Shown here piece after piece: positions 30,073 to 39,257 of a stretch of 64,000 nt of DNA; position 1 is the stretch's first letter, and each line of letters begins with the position of its first letter. The stretch lies in assembly GCA_000613465.1 (NCBI GenBank), contig BAJA01000001.1, positions 186,001-250,000 on the forward strand. The letters are read 5' to 3'. A program made the position numbers and the translations under genes. A model generated the notes under the pieces. It did no database searches, was not told the DNA's origin, and saw only the letters and a list, made by a program, of their open reading frames with translations. The stretch comes from Bacteroides nordii WAL 11050 = JCM 12987. GTDB lineage: Bacteria > Bacteroidota > Bacteroidia > Bacteroidales > Bacteroidaceae.

Positions 30073-31314
30073 ATGAAAAAGAGAATCAACGGAGTATTAC
30101 TCCTCCTAATGAGTATCACTATGCTGTTTTCAGCTTGTAGCAAAGACCCGGAAACGAAACCAATCACGACCGATCCGGAAGTAAAAGTTGGCGATATACT
30201 TGTTTACACCATGCTTATGAATCCCGGTGGACAGACCGGGTCAGGTTGGATGCAGTTAGCAGATGGAGTGTCTCCCAAGAAACTGACAAACAAAAATGCC
30301 GTGCAAGTCGGTTACGGAATGATGCCAGTGTGCAACGGTAATGATGTGTACACTTTTCCTGCGTTCGGAGCACAAGGTGATGAAAATGTAGTAACAAAAT
30401 GGGGGCGTTCGGGAACTAAACTCACCAAAACGGCAACCATGCCTATTCCCCTTAATTCTGTTCCAAGACACATCTCTTTTGTTAATGCAACAAAAGCCTA
30501 TCTGATATCACTTATCGGCAAGTTATTTATATTCAACCCTCAAACGATGGAACTAACTGGTGAGATTGATCTGTCCTCTTACGCTGCACCGGGATTGGCC
30601 GTACCGATGTTTGGATCTCCGTTTGTGCATAATGGACGTTTGTATGTAACACTGAATCAGACAGACATGACATTCCAACCGGCTACCGAACCTCAGATAG
30701 AACTCGCGGTAATCAACACTCAAACGGACAAGGTGGAGCGTGTCATCTATGAAAAGGCGAGTGGTATCGGTATCGGGGCTTATACCTATGGGCAACAAAC
30801 CTTTATCGATGAAAAAGGCGATATGTATCTGATGTGCACGGGCGCATACGGCATGAATCCTAAGTACAAGACCGGTATCTTGCGCATCAAGAAAGGCGAA
30901 ACCGAATTTGACCCTACCTATAATTGGGTGTTGAACGATCAAACAATCGAAGGCGAATCGGGCAAAACCGTTTGGCTGCTTCAATCACAATACGCCGGCA
31001 ACGGAAAAATGTATGCCACGATGGATATTCCTTCTTATTGGGCAAACCCAACATCTCCCAACTGGTTCACGGATAAATCGCTCATCAGTGTAGAGATGGA
31101 TATTTACAATAAAACGGTAAAAAAACTTCCGATACCGATGACGTCAAGCTTTGGAGGAGCAGTGGAGAAATACAAGAATCTTATCGTGTTTGCTATTAAT
31201 GGCAGAAATGATGTGGGCTTTTATACGCATAATCCTGCAACCGGCGAAACAAGCTCGGATGCCGTAGTAAAGGTAGATGGAGCTCCTGCATATTTCCATT
31301 GGTTTGAAAACTAA
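30073..31314 (+). CDS. DUF4374 surface lipoprotein, XusB-like
   Basis: The signal peptide ends in lipobox FSAC (Cys at residue 18). The rest of the 413 residues fits the DUF4374 beta-propeller-like family: repeated blades with aromatic ends (PVCNGNDVYTFPAFG, FGSPFVHNGRLYVTLN, YAGNGKMYATMD). The best-known member, XusB, sits on the outer membrane, binds enterobactin-like siderophores and hands them to its TonB receptor. Here it lies 48 bp after the receptor gene, and a terminator-like hairpin follows. Identification with siderophore binding is by family and context. Confidence 0.82.
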   Translation: MKKRINGVLLLLMSITMLFSACSKDPETKPITTDPEVKVGDILVYTMLMNPGGQTGSGWMQLADGVSPKKLTNKNAVQVGYGMMPVCNGNDVYTFPAFGAQGDENVVTKWGRSGTKLTKTATMPIPLNSVPRHISFVNATKAYLISLIGKLFIFNPQTMELTGEIDLSSYAAPGLAVPMFGSPFVHNGRLYVTLNQTDMTFQPATEPQIELAVINTQTDKVERVIYEKASGIGIGAYTYGQQTFIDEKGDMYLMCTGAYGMNPKYKTGILRIKKGETEFDPTYNWVLNDQTIEGESGKTVWLLQSQYAGNGKMYATMDIPSYWANPTSPNWFTDKSLISVEMDIYNKTVKKLPIPMTSSFGGAVEKYKNLIVFAINGRNDVGFYTHNPATGETSSDAVVKVDGAPAYFHWFEN

Positions 31315-31338
31315 GTAATAATCAATCACTCAGAAGAG

Positions 31339-31388
31339 GCAAAGGTGAGAGTTGAATTATCGGCCTTTCCTTTGCTCTCATTTTTTAG
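31339..31388 (+). terminator. probable terminator after the DUF4374 gene
   Basis: GCAAAGG (31339-31345) pairs with CCTTTGC (31369-31375); the loop is long and TTTTTT follows at 31381. The stem is short, so termination may be partial and let transcription into the ABC genes continue. Confidence 0.45.
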
Positions 31389-31472
31389 CCCAAACATTTA
31401 TTAATCTTGTTTCTCCATTCAGAAATGGCTATTCAAGGGTTTCAATATCACACACAATAAATAAAATTTCGT

Positions 31473-32036
31473 ATGCCAATAAACGATTTCATTCAATTTC
31501 ACTTCGGTTGGCTCAATGCATGGATACCTTCGTTTGCATTGGTGCTGATACAACTTTTGTATATGATTCTTTACCGAGAAGGTGGCAAACGTGCCGTAGA
31601 TACATCTTGGTATACCTCTAAGGACAAGCGGTACGCCACTTTAAGCTTTGTGTTTCAGGGAACATTGCTTTTGGTGTCGCTCTTTGTCCCTCTCCGCATA
31701 GGTACACCGCTATTCACGGTGGGGTGCGTCTTGTTTGCCTTTGCACTTGTCGGATTTATGGCAGCCTTTCATGCTTATGCCTCTACGCCTAAAGGAGAAA
31801 CTGTCGTACGAGGCGTTTACCGCCTGTCGCGCAATCCGATGTACTTCTTCTATGAAGTGGGAGCATTGGCGGTTTGCATTGCCTCGGCATCGTTGTGGTT
31901 GCTGCCTGCCACAATTCCTTTGATCCTCGTCACGCATGGCGTTATCTTGGGTGAAGAGCGATACTGCATGACCACTTATGGGGAAGACTATGCGCGGTAC
32001 AAAGCGAGAACTCCCAGATACTTCTTACTCAAATAG
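31473..32036 (+). CDS. isoprenylcysteine carboxyl methyltransferase-like membrane protein
   Basis: A 187-residue protein with four or five membrane helices. The C-terminal catalytic-type motif RLSRNPMYFFYEVG...GEERYCMTTYGEDYARYKARTPRYF is that of the ICMT/PEMT methyltransferase family. Bacterial members often sit beside metal or lipid transport genes and have no known substrate. The stop is 7 bp before the first ABC gene, so it is co-translated with the transporter. Possible role: methylation of a chelate or lipid during uptake (inference). Confidence 0.8.
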   Translation: MPINDFIQFHFGWLNAWIPSFALVLIQLLYMILYREGGKRAVDTSWYTSKDKRYATLSFVFQGTLLLVSLFVPLRIGTPLFTVGCVLFAFALVGFMAAFHAYASTPKGETVVRGVYRLSRNPMYFFYEVGALAVCIASASLWLLPATIPLILVTHGVILGEERYCMTTYGEDYARYKARTPRYFLLK

Positions 32037-32043
32037 CAACCTT

Positions 32044-33810
32044 ATGAACAATCTCTCTCAAATACTCAATTCCGCCACGATGGGGCAGCCCCGTCGCTTG
32101 CGTCCGCTGATAGGCTGGACGGTTGCGGAGTACTTTTTTCGTGGCGCACCGTATGGGGCAATGCTGCTCGTGGTGTGGGAGGTATTCAAACCTCTGCAAA
32201 ATCCCGGCACACCGCTCAACCTCGTGAACATAGGTTGGGCGTGCCTAATGCTCCTAATTTCTCTCGTTTGCCTTTGGCTCATTAGCAAAAAGGCATACCT
32301 TGTAGCCTATAAAGACGGCTACGACATTTGTTGCGATGGTCGTTTGGAAGTGGTCAATCACCTGCGCCAACTGCCGATGAGTTTCTTCAATAGTCGTGAT
32401 CCCGGCGACATCGGGGCATACATTGTCAGCGACTATAACAACGTGGAGATGCTCACTACTCACCTTATCGGTCAGTTCTTTGGCGGGCTGGCGATGCCCA
32501 TCGTCGCTTTGGTTTCGCTCTCATTCTTCAACTGGCAATTAGCTTTGGCGGCAGCAGCTGTCATTCCATTGGCATACCCCATGATGTGGCTCACCAATCA
32601 CTTTGTGGCAACCTTGGGCAAGAGGCATCAAAAAATAAAGACCAATGCCGCTTCGCGCATGATCGAGTATATACAAGGTATCCGCCTGATTAAGGCTTTC
32701 AACCTGAGCGGCAATAAGTTTGAACGCTTGGAACGAGCTTTCCGTGATCTAAAGCGGGAGAGCATCCGTTTGGAAGCGGCTCCCGCACCCAGCATCACGC
32801 TGGCTTCCACTCTGCTCAATGGCGGCCTGGTTCTTATTATGCTACTTGGCTTCTCGATGTTGTTAAATGCCAAAGTCTCCATGCCCGTTTACATCATGTT
32901 CCTGCTGGCAGGATCGGCTATCTATGCCCCACTCATCAACGCCTTGACCTTTATCGCCCTCATCAACTACATGAAGCTGGGAGCCGAACGCATTGATGCT
33001 CTTTGCAAAACGCCCGTACTTCCGGAGGGTATAATAGAAGATGTTGTCAACTCAGAGATAGAGTTCCGTCACGTCAGCTTCAGCTATAATGCCGATATTC
33101 CCGTACTTCGGGATGTATCGCTTACCATTCCCGAAAAGGAACTGACCGCTTTTGTGGGACCATCGGGTTCGGGCAAAACGACATTGACACGACTCATTGC
33201 CCGTTTCTGGGATGTAAGCGAGGGGGAAATCCTATTTGGCGGACGAAACATCAAAGACTACACCGTGCATACACTGATGCAACAAGTTTCCATCGTCTTT
33301 CAGGATGTGTATCTCTTCAACGATACCATTTATAACAACATCCGCGTGGGACGTGAGACAGCTACCCGCGAAGAGATAGAAGTTGCCGCACGCAAGGCGC
33401 AATGCCACAACTTCATCACCGCTATGCCTGATGGCTACGAAACGATGGTGGGTGAAGGAGGTAGCACACTATCCGGTGGAGAGAAACAGCGTATCTCTAT
33501 TGCCCGTGCCATTTTGAAAGATGCGCCCATCGTGTTGCTTGACGAGGCAACCGCTTCGCTCGATCCCGAAAACGAGGTTCACATCCAAGATGCTATCAAC
33601 GACTTGGTGAAAGAAAAGACTGTAGTCATCATCGCTCATCGCTTGGGCACGGTGATAGGTGCCAATAATATTGTAGTGATAGACCAAGGACGGGTGGTGC
33701 AGCAAGGCAAGCATCAAGCTCTTTTGGCAGAGGAAGGACTGTATCGCAATCTTTGGGAGGAACAACAACGGGTAAAAGGATGGAAGTTCAAACAATCGAA
33801 TAAACAGTAA
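32044..33810 (+). CDS. ABC transporter, fused permease-ATPase, YbtP-like
   Basis: A 588-residue half-transporter: six membrane helices (about residues 20-310) then an ATPase with Walker A GPSGSGKTT, Q-loop FQDVYLF, signature LSGGEKQR, Walker B VLLDEATASLD and switch His IIAHRLG. The fold is of the exporter type, but in siderophore loci such pairs (YbtPQ, IrtAB) import or reduce-and-release ferric chelates. ATG 32044 is chosen because longer starts would overlap the ICMT-like gene. It is followed after 4 bp by its partner. Confidence 0.85.
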   Translation: MNNLSQILNSATMGQPRRLRPLIGWTVAEYFFRGAPYGAMLLVVWEVFKPLQNPGTPLNLVNIGWACLMLLISLVCLWLISKKAYLVAYKDGYDICCDGRLEVVNHLRQLPMSFFNSRDPGDIGAYIVSDYNNVEMLTTHLIGQFFGGLAMPIVALVSLSFFNWQLALAAAAVIPLAYPMMWLTNHFVATLGKRHQKIKTNAASRMIEYIQGIRLIKAFNLSGNKFERLERAFRDLKRESIRLEAAPAPSITLASTLLNGGLVLIMLLGFSMLLNAKVSMPVYIMFLLAGSAIYAPLINALTFIALINYMKLGAERIDALCKTPVLPEGIIEDVVNSEIEFRHVSFSYNADIPVLRDVSLTIPEKELTAFVGPSGSGKTTLTRLIARFWDVSEGEILFGGRNIKDYTVHTLMQQVSIVFQDVYLFNDTIYNNIRVGRETATREEIEVAARKAQCHNFITAMPDGYETMVGEGGSTLSGGEKQRISIARAILKDAPIVLLDEATASLDPENEVHIQDAINDLVKEKTVVIIAHRLGTVIGANNIVVIDQGRVVQQGKHQALLAEEGLYRNLWEEQQRVKGWKFKQSNKQ

Positions 33811-33814
33811 GGCT

Positions 33815-35614
33815 ATGGATACAAATAAACGCAAGACCGGGCTGGCACGGTTGATAGAAATAGCCGGCACTAAACGTCGGCTGCTCATCGGGGCGATGTT
33901 GTTGGCAGTTATCACCGCCATCGTGCAGTTTGTGCCGATCATAGCGGTGTACAATATTCTCATCGAGTTGGCAGAGCATGCGCTTGATCCCTCATTAATT
34001 GACAAGGCATACATCTGGCTGTGGAGCTATATCGCCTTGGGAGCTTTCTTCGCTTTCGGAGTGCTCACGTTTGCTTCCCTCATGCTCTCGCACATTGCCG
34101 CTTTCAACATTCTGTATGAAATACGAATGCAGCTAGTACAAAAAATGGTTCGTTTGCCCTTGGGGTTCTTTTCCCGCCGGGCTTCGGGAGAACTGAAGAA
34201 AATAATGAGCGACGACGTGGAGCGCATCGAACTGTTTATTGCCCACCATATCCCTGACATCGTAACTGCCCTACTTTTTCCGCTGATTCTCGTCAGCTAT
34301 ATGTTTGCCGTAGACTGGCGGTTGGCTATCGTAGTATTGGCTGTGCTGGCGATGGCATTCTATGTGATGGGAAGAATGTACACCGGCAAAAAAATCCGGG
34401 AGGTTTCCAAACGGTATGTGGAGACCTTAGGCAGAATGAATGCTAGTATTGTGGAATATATTCGCGGTATTCAGGTGGTGAAGACCTTCACCGAATCGAC
34501 TAATGCCTATCGCAAACTCAATGACGACATCAAGGAGTACCGCAAATTTGCCAACGAGGTAAACGTACAATACCAACCCACATATGTAGGTTTCCTTACC
34601 ATACTCTCTTCGGCACTGCTCTTCATCATTCCCGTGGCAGTGTGGCTGTTTGTGGGGAGTGCCTCGTATGCCACTTTCGTGCCGGTGCTACTCATGTTCC
34701 TGTTTTTCGGCGTGGCTGTTTTCTTTCCCGTGCTTAAACTCTTGTGGATAGGCAGCTTTCTGAATCAGAACAACATGGGTGTACAGAAGATTGATGACAT
34801 TCTCTATATGGACGAAATCGAAGAGCCTGACATTCCCCGACACCCCAAAGACGCTTCAGTGGAATTTCGCAACGTCTCTTTTGCCTACGACACCACGCCG
34901 ATACTCAAAGCGATATCTTTCATCTCCCATCCCGGTACGATAACTGCATTAGTCGGTCCTTCGGGAGCCGGTAAAAGTACCGTTGCTATGCTTGCCGCCC
35001 GCTTTTGGGACGTTCAAAGCGGAGAAATCTTAATAGGAGGAGTGCCAGTCAAAGAGATTCCCACTTCGGTGTTGATGGACAACGTCGCTTTTGTCTTTCA
35101 GGATAATATGCTCTTCTTCGATACCATCGAGGAGAATATCCGTATGGGTAACAAGACTGCAACCTTTGAGGAAGTGGCACGGGCTGCCTGTGCCGCTCAA
35201 TGCCATGAGTTTATAGAATCCTTGCCCAATGGTTATCAGACATTGGTAGGCGAAGGAGGCATCTACCTCTCTGGTGGTGAAGCACAACGCATAGCCTTGG
35301 CTCGCGCCATATTAAAAGACTCCCCTATTATCTTGCTGGACGAAGCCACCGCCTTTGCCGACCCCGAAAACGAAGGTAAGATTCTGGCAGCATTCTCTCA
35401 TCTCATCAAAGGAAAGACGGTATTGGTCATCGCTCACCGATTGTCTACAATCACCAATGCCGACCGAATTCTGTATGTAGATAAGGGTGTGATAGCCGAG
35501 CAGGGAACACATGAGCAGCTACTTGCTCTTAAAGGAGAATACGCTCGTATGTGGGAAACCTACAACCGAGCAAAGAGGTGGACGATTGGTGGAAAAAATA
35601 ACCGTAAATTATAA
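33815..35614 (+). CDS. ABC transporter, fused permease-ATPase, YbtQ-like
   Basis: A 599-residue half-transporter that should pair with the preceding one. Six helices come first; the ATPase has GPSGAGKST, FQDNMLFF, LSGGEAQR, LLDEATAFADPENE and VIAHRLST. The ADPENE extension after Walker B is typical of the YbtQ/IrtB branch. Together with the receptor, DUF4374 lipoprotein and ZIP transporter this completes a route from cell surface to cytoplasm for an iron chelate. Energy coupling is ATP. Confidence 0.85.
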   Translation: MDTNKRKTGLARLIEIAGTKRRLLIGAMLLAVITAIVQFVPIIAVYNILIELAEHALDPSLIDKAYIWLWSYIALGAFFAFGVLTFASLMLSHIAAFNILYEIRMQLVQKMVRLPLGFFSRRASGELKKIMSDDVERIELFIAHHIPDIVTALLFPLILVSYMFAVDWRLAIVVLAVLAMAFYVMGRMYTGKKIREVSKRYVETLGRMNASIVEYIRGIQVVKTFTESTNAYRKLNDDIKEYRKFANEVNVQYQPTYVGFLTILSSALLFIIPVAVWLFVGSASYATFVPVLLMFLFFGVAVFFPVLKLLWIGSFLNQNNMGVQKIDDILYMDEIEEPDIPRHPKDASVEFRNVSFAYDTTPILKAISFISHPGTITALVGPSGAGKSTVAMLAARFWDVQSGEILIGGVPVKEIPTSVLMDNVAFVFQDNMLFFDTIEENIRMGNKTATFEEVARAACAAQCHEFIESLPNGYQTLVGEGGIYLSGGEAQRIALARAILKDSPIILLDEATAFADPENEGKILAAFSHLIKGKTVLVIAHRLSTITNADRILYVDKGVIAEQGTHEQLLALKGEYARMWETYNRAKRWTIGGKNNRKL

Positions 35615-35635
35615 ATACAACAAAATATAACCGGT

Positions 35636-36345
35636 ATGAAAAAACTCATTCAAACCGCTGGCTACGGGAGAATTGTATCAACGCAATCCTCAGCAAAGCA
35701 ACGCAATTTATCAATATGTAAATGTATTAATTATGAAAGACTTATCAGATTTGAGATTTTTCCGACTATTATCGGAACACTCACAGAAAGAGTTTGCCGT
35801 AAATGATTTTACGGCCGCATTGCAAGAACTTGCCAATCACTTAGTAAGTATTGCTATAAAGGAACAGGACTACGCTGTATTATTACGTTACTTCTCTTTT
35901 GGACTAAACAGGCTCAAGTCGTATCGAGTACAATTTGAGCAGGGGGAAAAACGCCTTGTCATTGCTTATTGATGAAGCGATAGGACTTGTAAATACGGAA
36001 ATCCGCATACTCAATATGCAAATTAAATATCCGGTTCAATTCCAAAACCGGAAGAATAAACTTCCACTCTCGCCGCTCTACCTTACAGACGAAACCTATC
36101 TTATTGAGATTATGGAGATAGTTAGTGGATTGTTCCTATCTAAAAGAGTGGTAACGCGCAGTGGTACAGAAGCACCACTTACAGAAATCGGAAGAGCCTT
36201 TGAATACCTTTTCAATATTAAATTGGGCGATGTGCATAAGAAGCATGAAAGTGTCGTTAGTCGTAAACCATCAAAAATAACCGAATTTTTAGATACGCTT
36301 CGTAAAGCCATTAATGAAGAAAGCAAAAAGAAAGGCTATCTATAA
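35636..36345 (+). pseudogene. rteC: RteC-family mobilization regulator, frameshifted
   Basis: The C-terminal part (LSPLYLTDETYLIEIMEIV, AFEYLFNIKLGDVHKKHE, KITEFLDTLRKAINEES) matches the RteC domain, which in CTnDOT-type elements activates excision genes. The N-terminal part reads in another frame (YQRNPQQSNAIYQYVNVL...) and the two join at a G-run (GGGGG around 35940; one G less restores EQGKNALSLL). A second break close to the start (about 35660) is likely because no good start fits that frame. It precedes the HTH and mobilization genes. As given it is broken; it may be intact in reality. Confidence 0.68.
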
Positions 36346-36369
36346 ATCAACTATTTAACAACTATTTAT

Positions 36370-36394
36370 AGGGGTGTACCAGTGGTACACCCCT
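36370..36394. promoter_or_regulatory. perfect 12-bp dyad between rteC-like and HTH genes
   Basis: AGGGGTGTACCA (36370-36381), one G, TGGTACACCCCT (36383-36394). The one-base centre makes a poor RNA loop unless inner pairs open, so it may be either a terminator (no strong T-run follows) or a binding site for the adjacent HTH protein. Confidence 0.6.
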
Positions 36395-36474
36395 AACTTA
36401 TTTTCATCCATTTGCCGAACTTTGCTTCATCAATCGATTGAAACCAATAATGTTAAACTTAAAAATGAAGCAAA

Positions 36475-36846
36475 ATGTATATAGACAACGAAAACTTCGA
36501 CAAGTGGATGGAACGGCTATCAAAAAAGCTCTCCGAAATCGGACAAGACCTAAAATCCCTTATCAATACCGACAAGATATTAGATCCTAGCGACAAGATA
36601 TTAGATCCTAGCGACAAGATATTGGATAATCAGGATTTAGCTTTCCTGCTGAAAGTATCTTTCCGAACCCTGCAACGCTATCGGGCAAGTGGCAAACTTC
36701 CTTACTTTATGATAAGTCATAAAACCTATTATCGTGCTGCTGATATTCGGGTATTTATTCAAGAAAATGCCGACTGTAAAACATACGAACGGTTCAAAAA
36801 GGAAAACCAACTCGATAAGCAAACTGAGGCAAACCAAGGTGGGTAA
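36475..36846 (+). CDS. helix-turn-helix protein with internal DKILDPS repeats
   Basis: A 123-residue protein. After a helical start it has two full copies of DKILDPS and a partial third, coded by a 21-bp tandem repeat (36571-36591, 36592-36612, then a partial copy). An HTH_17-type domain follows (NQDLAFLLKVSFRTLQRYRASG, TYYRAADIRVFIQ). It resembles the excisionase-like proteins near the integrase. Lying just before the mobilization genes, it probably regulates or assists transfer. Confidence 0.78.
   Translation: MYIDNENFDKWMERLSKKLSEIGQDLKSLINTDKILDPSDKILDPSDKILDNQDLAFLLKVSFRTLQRYRASGKLPYFMISHKTYYRAADIRVFIQENADCKTYERFKKENQLDKQTEANQGG
36571..36627 (+). repeat. 21-bp tandem repeat inside HTH gene
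   Basis: Unit GACAAGATATTAGATCCTAGC occurs twice exactly, then 15 bases of a third copy with one change. The length keeps the reading frame, so copy number can vary without breaking the protein (a linker-length polymorphism). Confidence 0.85.
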
Positions 36847-36970
36847 TATTACCGCCTGATGAAAAGCTATCGCTCCCCATTTAGCAGAAACGGCCTCACC
36901 TTGTGGCTCGGCTCGTTTCGCTAAATGAAGCAAGAGGGAACTGGACAAGTCCTGTTCTTCCTTCTTGCTG

Positions 36971-37012
36971 CGGGGCAAAGCCTTCGGCTTTAGCGGTTTA
37001 AGTGAAACCGCT
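36971..37012. other. candidate origin of transfer: two adjacent hairpins before bfmA-like gene
   Basis: AAAGCC (36977-36982) TTC GGCTTT (36986-36991) is immediately followed by AGCGGTTT (36992-36999) AAGTG AAACCGCT (37005-37012). Both stems are perfect. The 250-bp non-coding stretch lies directly before the accessory gene and relaxase gene, where Bacteroides mobilizable elements keep oriT. Confidence 0.5.
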
Positions 37013-37099
37013 GTAATGACACCTGTAATAATCAATTTTAGTTTATTGCTTATTATCAGGTGATTAATAGAGCGAATTTCTATAAAATTGTAATTACTC

Positions 37100-37513
37100 A
37101 TGCAAAATAACAGCAGGAAAACCATATTCACCACCGTTTCCATAGACAAGGAAACGGGCGGCTTAGTAGAAAAGATATGTAAACACTATTCGCTGAAAAA
37201 GGCGGAAGTAGTGAAACTGGCTTTTCGGTATATCGACAAGGCAAATATCAATCCCGCCGATGCCCCCGAATCGGTCAAAGCCGAACTTGCCAAAATCAAC
37301 AAACGGCAGGATGCTATTATACGTTTTATCCGTAACTACGAGGAAAAGGAACTTAACCCGATGATACGGGCGACCAATTCGATAGCCGTCCGCTTCGATA
37401 GTATTGTGAAAGCATTGGAAACACTTGTTCTTTCGCAGTTGGAGAAGAACCAAGAGAAACACAATGCCGTGCTGCAAAGAATCAGTGACAAATTCGGCGA
37501 ACATGCGACGTGA
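37100..37513 (+). CDS. bfmA: BfmA/BtgA-family mobilization accessory protein
   Basis: A 137-residue protein with an N-terminal ribbon-helix-helix-like start (KTIFTTVSIDKETGGLVEKI), a KKAEVVKLAFRYI helix and a long C-terminal coiled coil (LAKINKRQDAIIRFI, EKNQEKHNAVLQRI). This is the layout of BfmA/BtgA, the DNA-binding relaxosome partner of Bacteroides mobilizable elements. It binds near oriT and helps the relaxase. The stop overlaps a small GTG-start gene. Confidence 0.8.
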   Translation: MQNNSRKTIFTTVSIDKETGGLVEKICKHYSLKKAEVVKLAFRYIDKANINPADAPESVKAELAKINKRQDAIIRFIRNYEEKELNPMIRATNSIAVRFDSIVKALETLVLSQLEKNQEKHNAVLQRISDKFGEHAT

Positions 37514-37683
37514 TAAACAGTCAGGGTAAACATATCGGCGCGTTAAAAGAGACGCAGAAAAAAGACAATGCAAAACTTTTGAAGTTGATTAGCCTTTATG
37601 CGGAGTTGGCAGCTTGCGGAGTGATGGACGGCAAGCGCAAAGAGAGCCTGAAAGCCGAGATAACGAACCTGATAAACGAATAG
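37510..37683 (+). CDS. small mobilization-linked protein (GTG start)
   Basis: GTG at 37510 overlaps the bfmA-like stop TGA (37511-37513); TAG at 37681-37683 lies 6 bp before the relaxase start. The 57-residue product is helical and basic (KLLKLISLYAELAACGVMDG). I know no function; its place between accessory and relaxase genes, with overlap on one side, suggests that it is part of the relaxosome operon. Confidence 0.6.
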   Translation: MINSQGKHIGALKETQKKDNAKLLKLISLYAELAACGVMDGKRKESLKAEITNLINE

Positions 37684-37689
37684 CAAACA

Positions 37690-38626
37690 ATGAACATCGA
37701 TTTCCCGCCACCGTCCAACGGAGTGTATAACAATGCAGGCAGCAGCCGACAGTTAGCCAACTATTGCGAGCATGAAGATTTGCAACGGATGGAGCAGGGA
37801 ATCTATACCGAAGGCTTTTTCAACCTTACGGATGATAATGTCTATAAATCCCATGTGATTAAAGACATTGACGGGAATATCGGGCAACTCTTAAAGACTG
37901 ATGCCAAGTTTTACGCCGTTCACGTCAGCCCGTCCGAAAAGGAACTGCAAGCGATGGGAAGCACGGAACAGGAACAAGCCGAAGCCATGAAGCGGTATAT
38001 CCGCGAAGTGTTCATTCCCGAATATGCCAAGAATTTCAATAAAGGATTATCAGCCGAAAACATCAAATTTTACGGCAAAATCCATTTCGACCGAAACTGT
38101 TCCGACAACCGTCTGAATATACACTGCCATTTGATTGTGAGCCGTAAAGACCAATCGAACAAAGTCAAGATAAGCCCGCTTACCAATCATCGAAACACCC
38201 AAAAAGGCGTTATTACAGGCGGTTTTGACCGTATCGCCTTATTTGAGAACGTGGAGAAAGGTTTTGATAATCTATTCGGTTATAATCGGCAACTACCCGA
38301 AACTTTTGAATACTGCAACACTATGAAGAACGGCACTGTCACGGATAAACTATGGATGCAGGAACGGGAACTGAAAGCCCCCGAACAAGATTTTGCTGGT
38401 GAAAAGAAAAAAATTGTCTATGTTCAAACAGATGAAAATATAAAAACACAAATAAATAAAAAATGTAAAAACGTTTTCAAATATTCCAACCAATACGCAA
38501 ACAGATGAAAGCGGTTTATCTTCTTTATTTTCCATACTTCCATCGGCTGCGGATGTCAATCCAATGGATGAGCAACAACCGCTGAAACCCAAGAAAAAGA
38601 AGAAACGGAGACCAAGATTAAGCTGA
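37690..38626 (+). pseudogene. bfmB: BfmB-type relaxase (DUF5712 family), frameshifted near end
   Basis: The first 270 residues show the Bacteroides relaxase pattern: an N-terminal Tyr-containing region (NNAGSSRQLANYCEHED), KFYGKIHFDR and the metal-binding NIHCHLIVSRKD (HxH). The frame ends at 38508, but another frame carries the expected C-terminus (TDESGLSSLFSILPSA to the Lys-rich KPKKKKKRRP tail, stop 38624-38626). The switch lies in the A-rich stretch about 38440-38500. It would nick oriT and pilot the strand to a helper's secretion channel. The catalytic part is intact. Confidence 0.78.
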
Positions 38627-38650
38627 TAAAATATTAGATTTATATTGTGC

Positions 38651-38759
38651 CAAAAGTTATTTCCCGTCCAACTTCGGTTATTTCCCGCTCATGGCTTCCC
38701 TGCCCGTTTTGGAGGCGGAAGCCCCGCGAGAATAACCGATTGTCCGAGAATAACTTTTG
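38651..38759. repeat. three-tier nested inverted repeat after the relaxase gene
   Basis: Arms: CAAAAGTTATT (38651-38661)/AATAACTTTTG (38749-38759); CGGTTATT (38675-38682)/AATAACCG (38731-38738); GGCTTCC (38693-38699)/GGAAGCC (38717-38723). A further small hairpin (GCGGCATAGCCGC, 38771-38783) follows. It lies between the convergent relaxase and Wadjet operon ends; it may terminate both or be a transfer/replication structure. Confidence 0.6.
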
Positions 38760-38810
38760 CCAGTTTAACGGCGGCATAGCCGCTTTTATTAATACAGTTT
38801 ATTTTTGATA

Positions 38811-39257
38811 CTAAAATCTAAAGATGCAAATATATATTGTGTACAACAGTTCTATGGCTGAAACAATTATAATAAGTAACGACAATATGGTGACCTGACC
38901 ATATTTCTTTTCTGCTTTATTTAAATGCTCAGATAAATTTACTTCAAACATACCGTATGACTGCTTGCGAGCGATTTCTTTCATAAAATGCTCAATATAA
39001 ATCAGCATTGAAAGAGAACAAAATGGCAACAACAATATCAGACTATTAAATTCTTTATTTATCTGACATAAAGCAAAATATCCTGTAATAAAAATTGTAT
39101 TGAACATGAACAACTTATCATGCAACCTATCGAAATATTTTAACACATATCTTTTGGAATCGTATTCCAATTGTTCTATTTTACGTGAAAGGCGTTCCAA
39201 AGACTTCTCCGCTTCTTCGATTATTTTATCTCCATCAAGATTATCCATATTATTCAT
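38811..39257 (-). CDS. small membrane protein, last gene of the Wadjet-like operon
   Basis: A 148-residue protein: a helical N-terminal part likely to form a coiled coil (residues about 10-40), then hydrophobic segments (about 50-68, 72-90, 122-146). The start codon overlaps the stop of the TPR-HEPN gene (TAATG), so it is translationally coupled. I do not recognise the family. A membrane partner placed after a HEPN toxin-like gene might anchor, transport or inhibit it (inference). Confidence 0.6.
   Translation of the reverse strand: MNNMDNLDGDKIIEEAEKSLERLSRKIEQLEYDSKRYVLKYFDRLHDKLFMFNTIFITGYFALCQINKEFNSLILLLPFCSLSMLIYIEHFMKEIARKQSYGMFEVNLSEHLNKAEKKYGQVTILSLLIIIVSAIELLYTIYICIFRF

Noticed and set aside
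31352-31621. 89-codon forward frame before the ICMT-like gene
   Set aside because: It overlaps the real ICMT-like frame by 149 bp in another phase and begins inside a terminator-like region.
36370-36394. attachment site or IS end
   Set aside because: Perfect dyad but no second copy was seen, and no transposase is adjacent.
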